Below, in pieces: positions 10,556-20,719 of a DNA stretch of 64,000 nucleotides. The stretch lies in assembly GCA_965220715.1 (NCBI GenBank), contig OZ244843.1, positions 2,790,001 through 2,854,000 of the forward strand. The letters run 5' to 3'. Below the pieces are notes generated by a model that did no database searches, had not been told where the DNA came from, and saw only the letters and a program-made list of their open reading frames with translations. The position numbers were made by a program, and so were the translations under genes. The first letter of the stretch is position 1. Each line of letters opens with the position of its first letter. Source of the stretch: Bin5 sp965220715 (lineage in GTDB: Bacteria; Chloroflexota; Anaerolineae; Caldilineales; Caldilineaceae).

Positions 10556-11263
10556 GGCACCATTTTATCCAAAGTTAAGAGTGAATGAAAAAATTCTTGC
10601 ATTGCCGTTCGTTAGTAAGACTGTACCGGGGCCGAAAATGTTCCCCAGTAGGACTAATATTCGTTCGCGATGCTGCCTGGGGCGCCACAAGTCCGACCCG
10701 CGGCAAGGTCAGTCAAGAGTTGTTCGGAGGCAACCGGTGCAGAGAGGCAAGGAACAACTTGCTTTCCCTGATCCAGAATCGCCTGGCGCCGGTGAGCACA
10801 TTTCATTTCAGGTGACAGACTGCAAGGGCCACTGAGACGAAATATAGTGTGATAATGTCGGTTCCCCTGTCAGGTACAAGCTGGAACCTTTGCTGCACTT
10901 CTGTCTCTGCCAGTCAGGAGTGCAAGTATAAGCGAGATCGTTTCGAGAATGGGTAACGCGAGAGAACTGGAGTCTGGCCAGTGCGAAGTATCTGGTCTGC
11001 TACGCCGGAAGATACGACCACTACGAGGCTGGTGTGGTCTGGTAGGTGAGAGGGAGCGCAAAAAGGTCAGGGGCGCGATATTTTTTACAAGCCAGGCGCG
11101 CTGTAAAACTGTCAAATTGTGCCGGAAACTCCGGCAGGGGGCAGAGTCGCTGGCTTTAGCAGTTCACCCGCGTAGGGCGGTTGCTGTGGCCAGAAAATAG
11201 TGGTCGGGTACTTAGGGTGAGCAACAGGAATTTGGCCTGGAGTAGGGCTGCAAGTCCTTTCTG
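10556..11263. other. Intergenic region, no gene seen
   Basis: About 700 bases between the 3D-domain gene and the first sulfatase. No frame has recognisable protein content. A short inverted repeat TTTTACA/TGTAAAA (11093-11108) and a small hairpin GCCGG-AAACT-CCGGC (about 11121-11135) are present; neither forms a convincing intrinsic terminator with a U-tract. Confidence 0.5.
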
Positions 11264-12745
11264 TCAGGCCAGCCAGTTCATCTCCCGCAACATGGGCCAG
11301 CGATAACGCTCTTCCGGCCCAGTATGACGCGCCCACTCCACCAGGATCGGTTCGTCGGCCCGTTTCTGTGCCATCTTCCTCCGCACTAATTCAGGATCCC
11401 AGTCCCGCAACACCTCCCCGCGCAGATCCTGCAGAATCGGCCTGCAGCCCGGATCGCCTGATCGGTCGAACAGTTCGTCAGGGTCCTCTCTGAGACTGAA
11501 GAGTTGAGAGGGGTGCTCGTGATAGTGGATGTACTTCCACTCCTCGCGCCGGATCATGCGATGGTAGGCCCCTTCTGGAGGACCGAATTTGTCGGTACAG
11601 TACTCGGAGAAAGCCACGTTTTCCCACGCGGGGACCTCGTTCAACCCTTCGATCTGGGAAAGGAAGCTGCGGCCGGCTGAGTTTGGCAGCGACGGCGCTT
11701 CCATAGCATCCAGCATTGTGGCGGCTACATCAAGAGCGCTGACAACCTGCTGGCAGCGTTGTTGCGGTGGGATGCGGCCAGCCCAACTGAGGATAAGGGG
11801 CACGCGCACCGATTCTTCGTAGAACACATGCTTCCAGAAAAGGCCATGCTCGCCCTGCATGTCACCATGGTCCGATGTGTAGATGATCAGCGTGTTGTCG
11901 TCTAATCCGTTTTCGACAAGCGCGTGTAGGATCTGGCCGATCATCGCGTCGGTCCGGTAGACCAATCCCGCGTAGGCGGCGCGGGCGCGGCGTACCTCGC
12001 TGTCGTTCATCACTTCGATACCGGTAGACTGGCGCCACCAACGAAGGAAGGGATGCTGCTCGTCCGGTGGCGGCGCAGACTTGCTGGGCAGAGGCATCGA
12101 ATCGGCGTAGCGGTCATAGTCCTCCTGCCGGGCGACATAGGGCGGGTGGGGCAGCATCAGCCCAACCGAAATGCTAAAGGGTTGCTTGAGGAGGCCGGCC
12201 CGCTTCTGCACTCCCAGCCGATTGAGGCGAGCTATAGTGACGGCGGTAACGTCCTCGTCATGGACCTGGTAGGCACTTTGGCCGGGGCCGGAGCGTTCGA
12301 GACTGAGATGATGGGGACCGGCGGTGACACTGAGGATGCCTCGATCGGGGCCAGGGTTTCCCGGGAAGTTCGCGCCGTGGTCGCCGACGAAACGGGCTGC
12401 GTAACCGTGGAGCTGATCCTGCCCGACTGCGTGCATCCTGCCGACTAGCTCTGGCTGATAGCCTGCCGCGCCCATAGCGTGGGCGATAGTGGGGATCCTG
12501 GAATCGAGGCCGTGTTCATTTGTCCAGACTTCGTTCTGGTAAGGATGTCGCCCGCTGAGCATCGACATACGGGAAGGAACGCAGATGGGAGAGCAACAGT
12601 AAACATTGTCGAACATGACACCGCTGGCAGCGAGGCGGTCGAGGTTGGGCGTATCGACGAGGTCGTTGCCGTAGCAGCCGGTCACGTGAGGGCTGTGTTG
12701 ATCAGAGTGAATATAAAGGAGGTTAGGGCGGTTAGACTCGTTCAT
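11264..12745 (-). CDS. Type I sulfatase (Cys-type), 493 aa
   Basis: Arylsulfatase-family hydrolase of the alkaline-phosphatase fold. SDQH near residue 14 supplies the first metal ligands. CVPSR (Cys55) is the C-x-P-S-R signature whose cysteine is oxidised to formylglycine, and YTSDHGDMQGEHGLFWKH is the second metal-binding block. The protein has no signal peptide, so it should act in the cytoplasm, or it is exported by an unseen route. I chose ATG 12745 rather than the upstream in-frame TTG at 12757, because GGAG sits six bases before this ATG. It is divergent from the SBP-sulfatase operon that begins at 13550. Activity needs an FGE or anSME, neither of which is encoded in the window. The ester substrate cannot be read from sequence. 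Confidence 0.9.
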   Translation of the reverse strand: MNESNRPNLLYIHSDQHSPHVTGCYGNDLVDTPNLDRLAASGVMFDNVYCCSPICVPSRMSMLSGRHPYQNEVWTNEHGLDSRIPTIAHAMGAAGYQPELVGRMHAVGQDQLHGYAARFVGDHGANFPGNPGPDRGILSVTAGPHHLSLERSGPGQSAYQVHDEDVTAVTIARLNRLGVQKRAGLLKQPFSISVGLMLPHPPYVARQEDYDRYADSMPLPSKSAPPPDEQHPFLRWWRQSTGIEVMNDSEVRRARAAYAGLVYRTDAMIGQILHALVENGLDDNTLIIYTSDHGDMQGEHGLFWKHVFYEESVRVPLILSWAGRIPPQQRCQQVVSALDVAATMLDAMEAPSLPNSAGRSFLSQIEGLNEVPAWENVAFSEYCTDKFGPPEGAYHRMIRREEWKYIHYHEHPSQLFSLREDPDELFDRSGDPGCRPILQDLRGEVLRDWDPELVRRKMAQKRADEPILVEWARHTGPEERYRWPMLREMNWLA

Positions 12746-13549
12746 GTCGCGCTCCAATTGTTGTCTTCCTTCGTGTAGGCAATCTTTCCACCCGACTGCG
12801 CCCTGCGCGTCTGACTTCCGCTTGAAAGTTATTCACTAATCGTTCCAGACGCATCTACACACCTCTTTAGCATCGTCCATAACGATTCAATAACCCGCGG
12901 TCCGATATGTGTCGACCGGGGCAGCTAAATCTGCATCTCGTGTCTGACTGCGGCGTGGGCGCTGTGACGGCAGTTGGATCTGCCCTACCGTTTCGAGAAT
13001 CTGCAATGGAAAGAGTAGCAGCTACGCTCTGGAGAGGCAAATGCCACCGAGACGGTTTCCCCGACTTCCTGCCGAACTCCAGCTGCTACAATCTGCGACA
13101 ACAAGCTCGGGTAAGACGCCTGCAAACACAGTAGTGACCTACAAGAATTTAGGGATTTGCCCTTGTCTGAAATGGGTTTGGCCTGTCCCCCGGTCTATGC
13201 TACGATCATGCCCTCCTTCATTCTACTCAAAAGCATAAGTATCTCGACCTTACTTATACAAGTCTGGCAGTGCCCAGTGCACAAAGTAAGTGGCCTGATC
13301 TCCCCAAGCCGAAGGACAGAGAGAAAGGGTGAAGTCATTGTGTTTTTCCTATCATTACACTTTGCGGACTACGAAGAGATTCTCGTGCGACTACAATTCC
13401 GCTCCCTTCAGACCGTGGAGGGGCGTGGATTACCGCAAGAATCACATTGGATTTGCCGCCTGCCAAGAGATGTTCTGTAGCCACGTCCCGGTAACGTTCT
13501 CATAGCAACCCATATCGAGAGTATCGGACAGGAGAGGAGAAAAGAGGCC
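12746..13549. other. Divergent intergenic region, 804 bp
   Basis: Lies between the divergent sulfatase and the first SBP gene. Short open frames here lack domains and ribosome-binding sites. A plausible sigma-70 promoter for the plus-strand operon is annotated at 13178-13206, leaving a leader of about 340 bases. Imperfect repeats around ATAAGT...ACTTAT (about 13237-13260) could be a regulator site. Nothing else recognised. Confidence 0.45.
13178..13206 (+). promoter_or_regulatory. Candidate sigma-70 promoter for the SBP-sulfatase operon
   Basis: TTGGCC, a 17-base spacer, then TACGAT preceded by TGC (extended -10). It is correctly oriented for the substrate-binding-protein gene at 13550. Motif match only. 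Confidence 0.38.
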
Positions 13550-15616
13550 ATGAACGAGCGAACAATTTCCCGCCGCAGATTCTTGCAACTCTCTGCTATT
13601 GCCACCGCCAGCACAATTGCAGCGGCCTGCGCCCCGAGCGCGCCGGCTCCCGAAGCCGAAGGTCCCCCAGCAGTCCAAAAAGAGGAAGTCTCAGTTCCGG
13701 CGTCACAATACGGAGAAGCCCCGATGCTCGCCGACTTGGTCAGTGCGGGCGAGTTGCCGCCGGTGGACGAACGGCTGCCGGTCGTTCCGATGGTCCTGGA
13801 CCTGCCCTGGTCCGATGTGGGCCACTACGGGGGAACTCTGCGTAAGGCGACGACGAGCAGCTCTTTTGCTGATCAGACGCAACTCATGTACGGTCACTCC
13901 AGTTTTCATTGGACCGAGGGCGGTCAAGAGGTAGGGCCAGGCTTGGCCAAATCATGGGAAGTCAACGAGGATGCAACCACCTGGACGCTCTACTACCGGG
14001 AAGGTACCCGCTGGTCAGATGGCGAGCCGTTCACAGTCGATGACGTTATCTTCTGGTGGGAGGACATGATTCTCAACGAGGAGCACCCAACCTCCCGGCC
14101 CTCGTGGACCATGTCGGGCGATGCGCCGATGCAGTTGTCGAAGGTAGACGACTACACTCTGACCATCCAATTCGCCGGCCCTTCACCGATTACAGATATA
14201 GAAATCGCAGCATGGGTTGGTGGAGGCGTAGGGACGGGTCTGGACGTGCAGCCGCGGCACTATATGGAGCAGTTCCATCCCGACTACTCTGATGCCGAGG
14301 ACTTCTCCACATTTACCGAAAAGCAGAATTGGTGGATAAATCCTGAGCACCCGGTATTGAATGCGTGGCGGCCGATTCGGTTGGAGGCAGGCCAGCGACT
14401 GGTGATGGAGCGCAACCCCTACTATTACATGGTGGATGTAGCGGACAACCAACTGCCGTACATTGATACGGTAGACGTCGGTTTTGCCGAGAACAACGAG
14501 ATTCTCAACCTGAAGATCATCAACGGCGAGATCGATTTTATGGCCCACCCCAACCTCAGCTTGCGTGACATTGCCGTGTATAAGGACAACGAAGAAGAAG
14601 GCAATTATCGACTGGAGCTGTGGGACAATGGCGCAGGCGGCGCGCCGGCCTGGGGCATCAACTGGAATTTCCCGGAACCTGAAAAGCAGTCCGTCTATCG
14701 CAAAGTCGAGTTTCGACGGGCGCTTTCGCATGGGATCGACCGCGAGCGGATTCGCAAACTGACCTTCTTCGGTTTAGGCGGACCTGCCAGCACAGCAGTC
14801 GATTCGATAAATTCGCGCCAGTATTACAGTTCGCCTCGTGGCGAAGAATTGTTGGACCAACTTCTCAACCTGGCAGTTCAACACGATCCCGAAAAGGCCG
14901 GCAGCCTGCTGGATGAAGCGGGCGTGACCGACCAGGATGGGGATGGATGGCGCCAGCTGCCCAGCGGAGAACCTCTTGAGATTTCGATCCAGATTAACGC
15001 CGGCAGCCCGTTTACCGAATCAGCTGAACTGATGAAGGAGGACTGGCGGGCAATAGGGCTGGACGCCAGGGTTGACGCTATGCCGGGCGCACAGTTGGGG
15101 CAGATTTTCCTGGGCGGGACCTACGACATACGCGTCTTTGGCGGCGGCGCGCCCGGTTCGGCCGACCTGCTCAGTTTCCCGGTGTTTCTGACCTCGTTCG
15201 GCCCCAGCGGGCGCTGGGCGCCCCTGTACGGCGCCTGGATGAGCCTGGAAGGAACGCCAAGAGAGGGAGTAGACGCGGACAAGCCCGCGCACGAACGGCA
15301 ACCACCCTGGGACGAACCGGCGCCGGACGATCCAGCCTATCGGATGTGGCAACTGCACAAGCAGGCCCGCAGTGAGCCTGATCGCCAGAAGCGGGACGAA
15401 TTGGTCTATGAGATATTGCAGATTCACGTCGACGAGGGGCCTTTCTGGCTGGGGATCATTGCTGACCTGCCGCGTCCCGCAATTATCAGCAACCGCGTGA
15501 AGAACACGCCCACCCGCGATCAGTTGCCCCTCGGTGGTTGGCTAGGTCCCTGGGTGATCGCTTATCCTGGCGCAATTACCTATCCAGAGCAGTACTATCT
15601 GGAAGACATGGCATGA
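13550..15616 (+). CDS. Extracellular solute-binding protein, family 5 (Opp/Dpp type), Tat lipoprotein
   Basis: A 688-residue SBP_bac_5 lipoprotein. The N-terminus has a twin-arginine motif (SRRRFLQL) followed by a hydrophobic stretch and a lipobox ending AAAC, so it should be exported folded and lipid-anchored. The mature domain carries the family pattern around WTLYYREGTRWSDGEPFT and the DDV/FWWEDM segment. Family 5 proteins bind oligopeptides or, in many cases, oligosaccharides for an OppBC-type importer. It is strongly similar along its length to the interrupted SBP at 18752-21917, sharing the motifs GGTL, MYGHS, NGAGGAPAWG and GGWLGPW. The following sulfatase start overlaps its stop (ATGA at 15613-15616), so the two are translationally coupled. 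The substrate is probably the sulfated or desulfated glycan handled by the neighbouring enzymes (inference). Confidence 0.9.
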   Translation: MNERTISRRRFLQLSAIATASTIAAACAPSAPAPEAEGPPAVQKEEVSVPASQYGEAPMLADLVSAGELPPVDERLPVVPMVLDLPWSDVGHYGGTLRKATTSSSFADQTQLMYGHSSFHWTEGGQEVGPGLAKSWEVNEDATTWTLYYREGTRWSDGEPFTVDDVIFWWEDMILNEEHPTSRPSWTMSGDAPMQLSKVDDYTLTIQFAGPSPITDIEIAAWVGGGVGTGLDVQPRHYMEQFHPDYSDAEDFSTFTEKQNWWINPEHPVLNAWRPIRLEAGQRLVMERNPYYYMVDVADNQLPYIDTVDVGFAENNEILNLKIINGEIDFMAHPNLSLRDIAVYKDNEEEGNYRLELWDNGAGGAPAWGINWNFPEPEKQSVYRKVEFRRALSHGIDRERIRKLTFFGLGGPASTAVDSINSRQYYSSPRGEELLDQLLNLAVQHDPEKAGSLLDEAGVTDQDGDGWRQLPSGEPLEISIQINAGSPFTESAELMKEDWRAIGLDARVDAMPGAQLGQIFLGGTYDIRVFGGGAPGSADLLSFPVFLTSFGPSGRWAPLYGAWMSLEGTPREGVDADKPAHERQPPWDEPAPDDPAYRMWQLHKQARSEPDRQKRDELVYEILQIHVDEGPFWLGIIADLPRPAIISNRVKNTPTRDQLPLGGWLGPWVIAYPGAITYPEQYYLEDMA

Positions 15617-17097
15617 AGAAGCCCAAAAACATTCTATTCATCGCGGTTGACGACCTGCGCCCCGAGATCAACTGCTTTGGCAAATCCAAATTGCATACGC
15701 CAAACCTGGACAAGATCGCGTCTCTTGGCCTGCAATTCAACCGCGCATACTGTCAGGTGCCTGTCTGCGGCCCTTCGCGGATCAGTCTCTTGACGGGAAA
15801 ACGACCTTCGATTCCGACCGGCAATCGCTGGGCGCTTGGCTCCCCGCCGGACGGGGAGCCAACGCTGCCGGGCTACTTCAAAACACATGGATTCCAGACG
15901 ATTTCGATAGGCAAGGTCTATCACACCAACGACGATGACGAGGCCGGCTGGACCAGACGCTACACGGACACGTTCAACGAACAGGCCTATACCGTCCACG
16001 GCTATTGCGCCGGTTATAACCTTGAAGAAAACCGTCGAAAGTTAAAGAACTTTGGCCGCCAGTTCAGCCAATCCAAGGCAGAACTCGATCTCCCGGCCAT
16101 CTGCGAAGCGGCCGACGCGCCGGACGACGCCTATCCTGATGGGATCATTGCCCAGCGGGCGATCGAAGTGCTGAGAGAGTTCCAAGGGCAGGAGGATCCC
16201 CTTTTCCTCGCGCTGGGATTCTATCGACCTCATCTGCCCTGGGCCGTACCGCAAAAGTATTGGGATCTGTACGACCGCGACGACGTTGATCTCGCCGCCA
16301 ATCCATTTCTGCCGGAAGACGGCATCGGCATTTCAAATCTGGGCGACTTTCTGCACTACGGCGAAGAGGAAATCGACCGTACTTACTCCGATCTGGGTCA
16401 TTACCGGGGGGACGATTTCCCGCTCCTCAGTGAAGAAAAGCAGCGAGAGTGCATTCACGGCTACTGGGCAAGCGTCAGTTTCACGGACGCGCAAATTGCG
16501 AAGGTCTTGGCCGAGCTTGAGAGCCTCGGCCAGTTGGACGAGACGGTGATTGTGTTGTGGGGTGACAATGGCTGGCATCTTGGCGAGCATAAGCTATGGT
16601 CCAAGGCATCCAGTTTTGAGGAATCGACCCGGATTCCACTGCTTGTGTCGGTCCCAGGCATAACAAATGGCGCAACCAGCGATGCTCTCGTTGAACTGGT
16701 CGATCTCTATCCCACCCTTTGCGACCTGGCCGGATTCGGTCAGCCACCGCACCTGGAAGGTTTGAGTTTGGCTCCCCTGCTCGATGACCCGCAGAAAGAG
16801 TGGAAGACCGGCGTGTTCTCGATGGCGGCGCAAGGCCATGCCAAGACCTTGCGCACAGACCGCTACCGCTTGACGCGCTATACCAATGTTCCCACAGAAG
16901 GCGACCTCTGGCATCTGCGCAAATCCGCATCGGGGCAGGCCTTTGAACTCTTTGACCATCATAAGGATCCAATGGAAAACGTGAACATAGCCAGGCGTCC
17001 GGAGTCCAGCGCGTTGGTTGAGGAACTGGACCGGATACTGACTAATGGATGGGCGCCGATTCGAGACCGAGTGAATTCGAAATCCGGCACAACGTGA
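15613..17097 (+). CDS. Type I sulfatase, iduronate-2-sulfatase-like, 494 aa
   Basis: Begins AVDDLRPEINCFG, the metal-binding start typical of iduronate-2-sulfatase-like enzymes. CGPSR (Cys52) follows as the formylglycine signature, and the second metal block reads WGDNGWHLGEHKLW. It is a cytoplasmic-type sequence without a signal peptide. The ATG at 15613 overlaps the TGA of the preceding SBP gene (ATGA), which argues for translational coupling and against the longer in-frame extension starting at 15538. It differs in subfamily from the three other sulfatases in the region, so it probably removes a different sulfate position. Needs FGly maturation supplied in trans. Confidence 0.92.
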   Translation: MKKPKNILFIAVDDLRPEINCFGKSKLHTPNLDKIASLGLQFNRAYCQVPVCGPSRISLLTGKRPSIPTGNRWALGSPPDGEPTLPGYFKTHGFQTISIGKVYHTNDDDEAGWTRRYTDTFNEQAYTVHGYCAGYNLEENRRKLKNFGRQFSQSKAELDLPAICEAADAPDDAYPDGIIAQRAIEVLREFQGQEDPLFLALGFYRPHLPWAVPQKYWDLYDRDDVDLAANPFLPEDGIGISNLGDFLHYGEEEIDRTYSDLGHYRGDDFPLLSEEKQRECIHGYWASVSFTDAQIAKVLAELESLGQLDETVIVLWGDNGWHLGEHKLWSKASSFEESTRIPLLVSVPGITNGATSDALVELVDLYPTLCDLAGFGQPPHLEGLSLAPLLDDPQKEWKTGVFSMAAQGHAKTLRTDRYRLTRYTNVPTEGDLWHLRKSASGQAFELFDHHKDPMENVNIARRPESSALVEELDRILTNGWAPIRDRVNSKSGTT

Positions 17098-17222
17098 GAC
17101 TTGCTCGCCGCCGGCCCAGCGAAATCGGAGATCTGGCAGCGGGCACGCGGGCCTGTTGACAGGTACCCTCAGCAGCCCGACCTATTCTTATCAGACCCTC
17201 ATTGCTACAGGACGCATGTCAA

Positions 17223-18677
17223 ATGGACCGCCCCCATATCTTGCTGATCACCACCGACCAACAGCGCTATGATGCCGCCGGGGATGCTGCCCCGGCCTTT
17301 ATGCGCACACCCCATTTCGATCACTTGACGCGGGAGGGGATCAACTTCAGCGCCGCCTACGGCGACTGCCCCATCTGTGTGCCGTCGCGGATGTCGATCA
17401 TGACCGGCAAGTATGTCACCACGCACGGCATGACCGGCAACGGTCCATCCTCGCGCGTCTTGTCGGGTGCCAGCAATACGCTGCCAACCTGCATGAACGA
17501 GTTGGGCTATCAGACCGCGGCTATCGGCAAGATGCACTTCACCCCCCAGCGCGCCCGCCACGGCTTTCAGGAGATGATTTTGCCGGAGGACTACTACCGG
17601 CACATGGCGCGGCGGGGCTACGACGTGCAGCCCATGCGCCACGGCCTCGGCCAGAACGAACTCTACCCCGGCATGGCCACCGTGCCCGAGGCTTTGACGC
17701 TCACATCCTGGACTGCTGAACAGTGTGTTGAGTTCATCCGCGAGCGCCGTGACCCCACGGCTCCCTTCTTCCTTTGGTGCTCCTTTTCCAAACCCCATCC
17801 GCCGATCGACCCGCCGGAACCCTACTACTCGATGTACCGCGATTGCGACATCCCCCAACCGGTCTACGGCGATTGGAGCGAGGGTGAGAGTGTGCCCTAC
17901 GCCTTCCGGCTGACGCGGGAGAAGCAGTCGTTCGACCTGGTGCCGCCCGAGATCATACGCGCCGCGCGCGCCGCCTACTACGGCGTCATCACCCAGATCG
18001 ACTACAATATGGGCCGCATCTTCGCCGCTCTGCAAGATTTGGGCATTTTCAACGAAACGCTTGTCATCTATACCTCCGATCACGGCGAATACCTGGGCGA
18101 TCACTACGCCGGCGCCAAGAGCTTCTTCCACGAACCGTCTGCCCACGTTCCATTTGCCTTGCGCATGCCGCAAGACTGGGACAACCGCCAGCACGGGTCG
18201 CGCAATCCGTCTCTGGTCACGCTGGCCGACATTCTGCCGACGGCGGTAGCAGCCGCGGGCGGAACACCGCCGCAGGATGTGGACGGCCTCGACCTCGTCG
18301 CCTTGGCGCGGGGACAGATCGCGCCGCGGCCCTATCTGGAGTCGCAGATGGGCGGCCCGCAAAGGCCAGGTAATTTGGCCATCACCGACGGCCGCTGGAA
18401 ATACCTCTGGTTCCCGGTGGGCGGCTGTGAACAGCTCTTCGACCTGGAAACCGATCCTCAGGAACTGCGCAATCTTGCAGGCGCTGCGGATGCCTCATCC
18501 CATCTCGAACGACTGCGGACCGAACTGATCGACCGTCACCACGCACGAGGGTCAGCAGCAGTGGCCGGCGGCGATTGGGTGACGCTGCCCGTGCCGACGG
18601 ATACCGAAGCAGATCGACGCAACACCAGCTGGCCCGGCTATCATACCGAGTATCACAATGTGGACGTGCGCCATTAA
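17223..18677 (+). CDS. Type I sulfatase, 484 aa
   Basis: TTDQQRYD near residue 11 gives the first metal ligands, ICVPSRMSIMTG (Cys52) the formylglycine site, and YTSDHGEYLGDH the second metal block. The ATG at 17223 is preferred: an AGGA lies upstream, and the family's conserved sequence starts five residues later. The possible TTG start at 17202 adds only non-conserved residues. It sits 125 bp after the previous sulfatase and 74 bp before the second SBP gene, all on one strand, so it belongs to the same transport-desulfation operon. It is closer in style to the sulfatases at 11264 and 30411 than to the iduronate-type neighbour. Confidence 0.92.
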   Translation: MDRPHILLITTDQQRYDAAGDAAPAFMRTPHFDHLTREGINFSAAYGDCPICVPSRMSIMTGKYVTTHGMTGNGPSSRVLSGASNTLPTCMNELGYQTAAIGKMHFTPQRARHGFQEMILPEDYYRHMARRGYDVQPMRHGLGQNELYPGMATVPEALTLTSWTAEQCVEFIRERRDPTAPFFLWCSFSKPHPPIDPPEPYYSMYRDCDIPQPVYGDWSEGESVPYAFRLTREKQSFDLVPPEIIRAARAAYYGVITQIDYNMGRIFAALQDLGIFNETLVIYTSDHGEYLGDHYAGAKSFFHEPSAHVPFALRMPQDWDNRQHGSRNPSLVTLADILPTAVAAAGGTPPQDVDGLDLVALARGQIAPRPYLESQMGGPQRPGNLAITDGRWKYLWFPVGGCEQLFDLETDPQELRNLAGAADASSHLERLRTELIDRHHARGSAAVAGGDWVTLPVPTDTEADRRNTSWPGYHTEYHNVDVRH

Positions 18678-20714
18678 TCAAGGGTGAACCTATCGTAGGC
18701 TCTACTCTTTTTTCCTACAGTTTCATACTCATCATGCATAGGAGATTCCTGATGTTCCGAGTCCAAACTAGACCTTCCAGCCGCTCCGCTTATGCGGTAT
18801 GGGTTTTGCTGTTGGCGCTTGTATTGGTGCTGGCGGCCTGCGGTGCCGGCGACCAGCCTGATGCCGAGGAAGAACCGGCTGCCGCCGAAGAAGCCGCTTC
18901 GGCGGATGATAGCGATGATGCCTCCGCCGAATCGGGAATGATGTCCCCCAACGAGGCGCCCCAGCTTGCCGAAATGGTCGCTGCCGGCGACCTGCCTCCC
19001 CTCGAAGAACGCATTCCCAACGATCCGCTGGTCATCGATCTGCCTTGGATCGAGGTCGGCCAATATGGCGGCACACTCAAGCGTACGACCACGCGCAGCG
19101 ATTTTCTCGACACCTCACAGTATATGTACGGCCACTCGCCCCTGCACTGGGAGGAGGGCGGCGCGGCTATCGGGCCAGGGCTGGCTAGAGCCTGGGAGAG
19201 AAACGCCGACGCGACCGAGTGGACCTTTTTCTTCCGTGAAGGGACCAAGTGGTCGGACGGACAGCCATTTACAGTCGACGACGTCCTCTTCTGGTGGGAG
19301 GATATGGCAGCCAACCCGGACCATCCGATGGCAATGCCGGCCTGGACACTCGTCGGCGGCGAGCCGATGACGGCTGAAAAGATCGACGACTACGCAATTC
19401 GGTTCAAGTTTGCCGCTTCCGCCCCTCTGCTGGAGAGAGAGTTGGCCGCATTCGTCAACGGCGGAATCTCCTACAATTTCGGGCCCTATCCACGCCACTA
19501 TCTCGAGCAGTTCCATCCCAACTATTCCGATGCAGTTGACTATGAGCAGTTCACCGAGTTGCAAGACTGGTGGCTCAACCCGGATCGGCCGGTCCTGAAT
19601 GCCTGGATGCCCGTCTCGCTTGAGCCTGGCAACCGCCTGATCCTGGAGCGCAATCCCTACTACTATGCGGTTGATACCGGCGGCAACCAGTTGCCCTATA
19701 TTGACCGGCTGGACGTGTCCTTTTCCGAAAACGCCGAGGTGCTCAAGCTGCGCATCTTCAACGGCGATGTCAACTTTCACGCCCACCCACATCTCTCACT
19801 GCGCGATCTGGCAGTTCTGAAGGAAAATGAGGCCAAAGGCGACTATCGCGTCCTCCTGTGGGACAATGGCGCAGGCGGCGCGCCCGCCTGGGGCGTCAAC
19901 TGGAACAACCCCGACGACGGCAAGCGGGCGATCGTGCGCACAACCCAATACAGGCGTGCGCTCTCCCATGCGATGGACCGCGAGCGGATTCGCAAAATCA
20001 CCTTCCTCGGTTTGGGAGACGCGGCCAGCACCGGCACAATGTCCCCAAACGCGGCTCAGTTCAACCGCTCGGCAGAGGGGCAAGAAATCCTGATCGCTTG
20101 GCGGGATTCGGCGGTCACCCATGACCCCGAACTAGCCGCCAGCCTGCTTGACGAAATCGACGTCACCGACCAGGATGGCGATGGCTTCCGCGATCTTCCC
20201 GACGGCTCACCCCTGGAGGTACGGATCGACTTTCCGGCCGGCAATACCTCGTTCATCGAGACCGCTGAATTGATGGTCGAAGACTGGAAGGCGATTGGCC
20301 TCAATGCCTATGTCAATTCGATACCCGGTTCGCAAGTGGGGGTGATGACAACCAACGCAACCTATGATATTCGGCTCTACGGCGGCGGCGCGCCGGATGG
20401 ACCGGATCTGCTGACCTATCCCGCCTGGCTGATTTCATACGGCAGCGGCGGCCGCTGGGCGCCTCTCTACGGCGCTTGGATGGCCGCAGAGGGCACCCCC
20501 AAAGAGGGAACTGAACTGGATCTTGACCCCCGCGATCGAACGCCCCCGCGTGAAGAGATCCCGCTCAACGATCCGATGTTCCGCATGTGGGAACTGTACA
20601 AACAGGCGATTGCAGAGCCCGACGTCGCCAAGCGGGACGAACTGACCTTCGCCATCATCCAGATTCACATCGATGAAGGCCCATTCCTGTTGGGCGGCAT
20701 CGCCGATCCGCCAA

Positions 20715-20719
20715 ATATT
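20715..20719. repeat. Left target-site duplication (ATATT)
   Basis: ATATT directly abuts the left end of the IS; the same five bases follow the right end at 21781-21785. Confidence 0.9.

Noticed and set aside
17205..18362. Long open frame (385 codons) on the minus strand
   Set aside because: It is antisense to a clear sulfatase gene with intact motifs; His/Arg/Val-rich composition is typical of the complement of GC-rich coding sequence.
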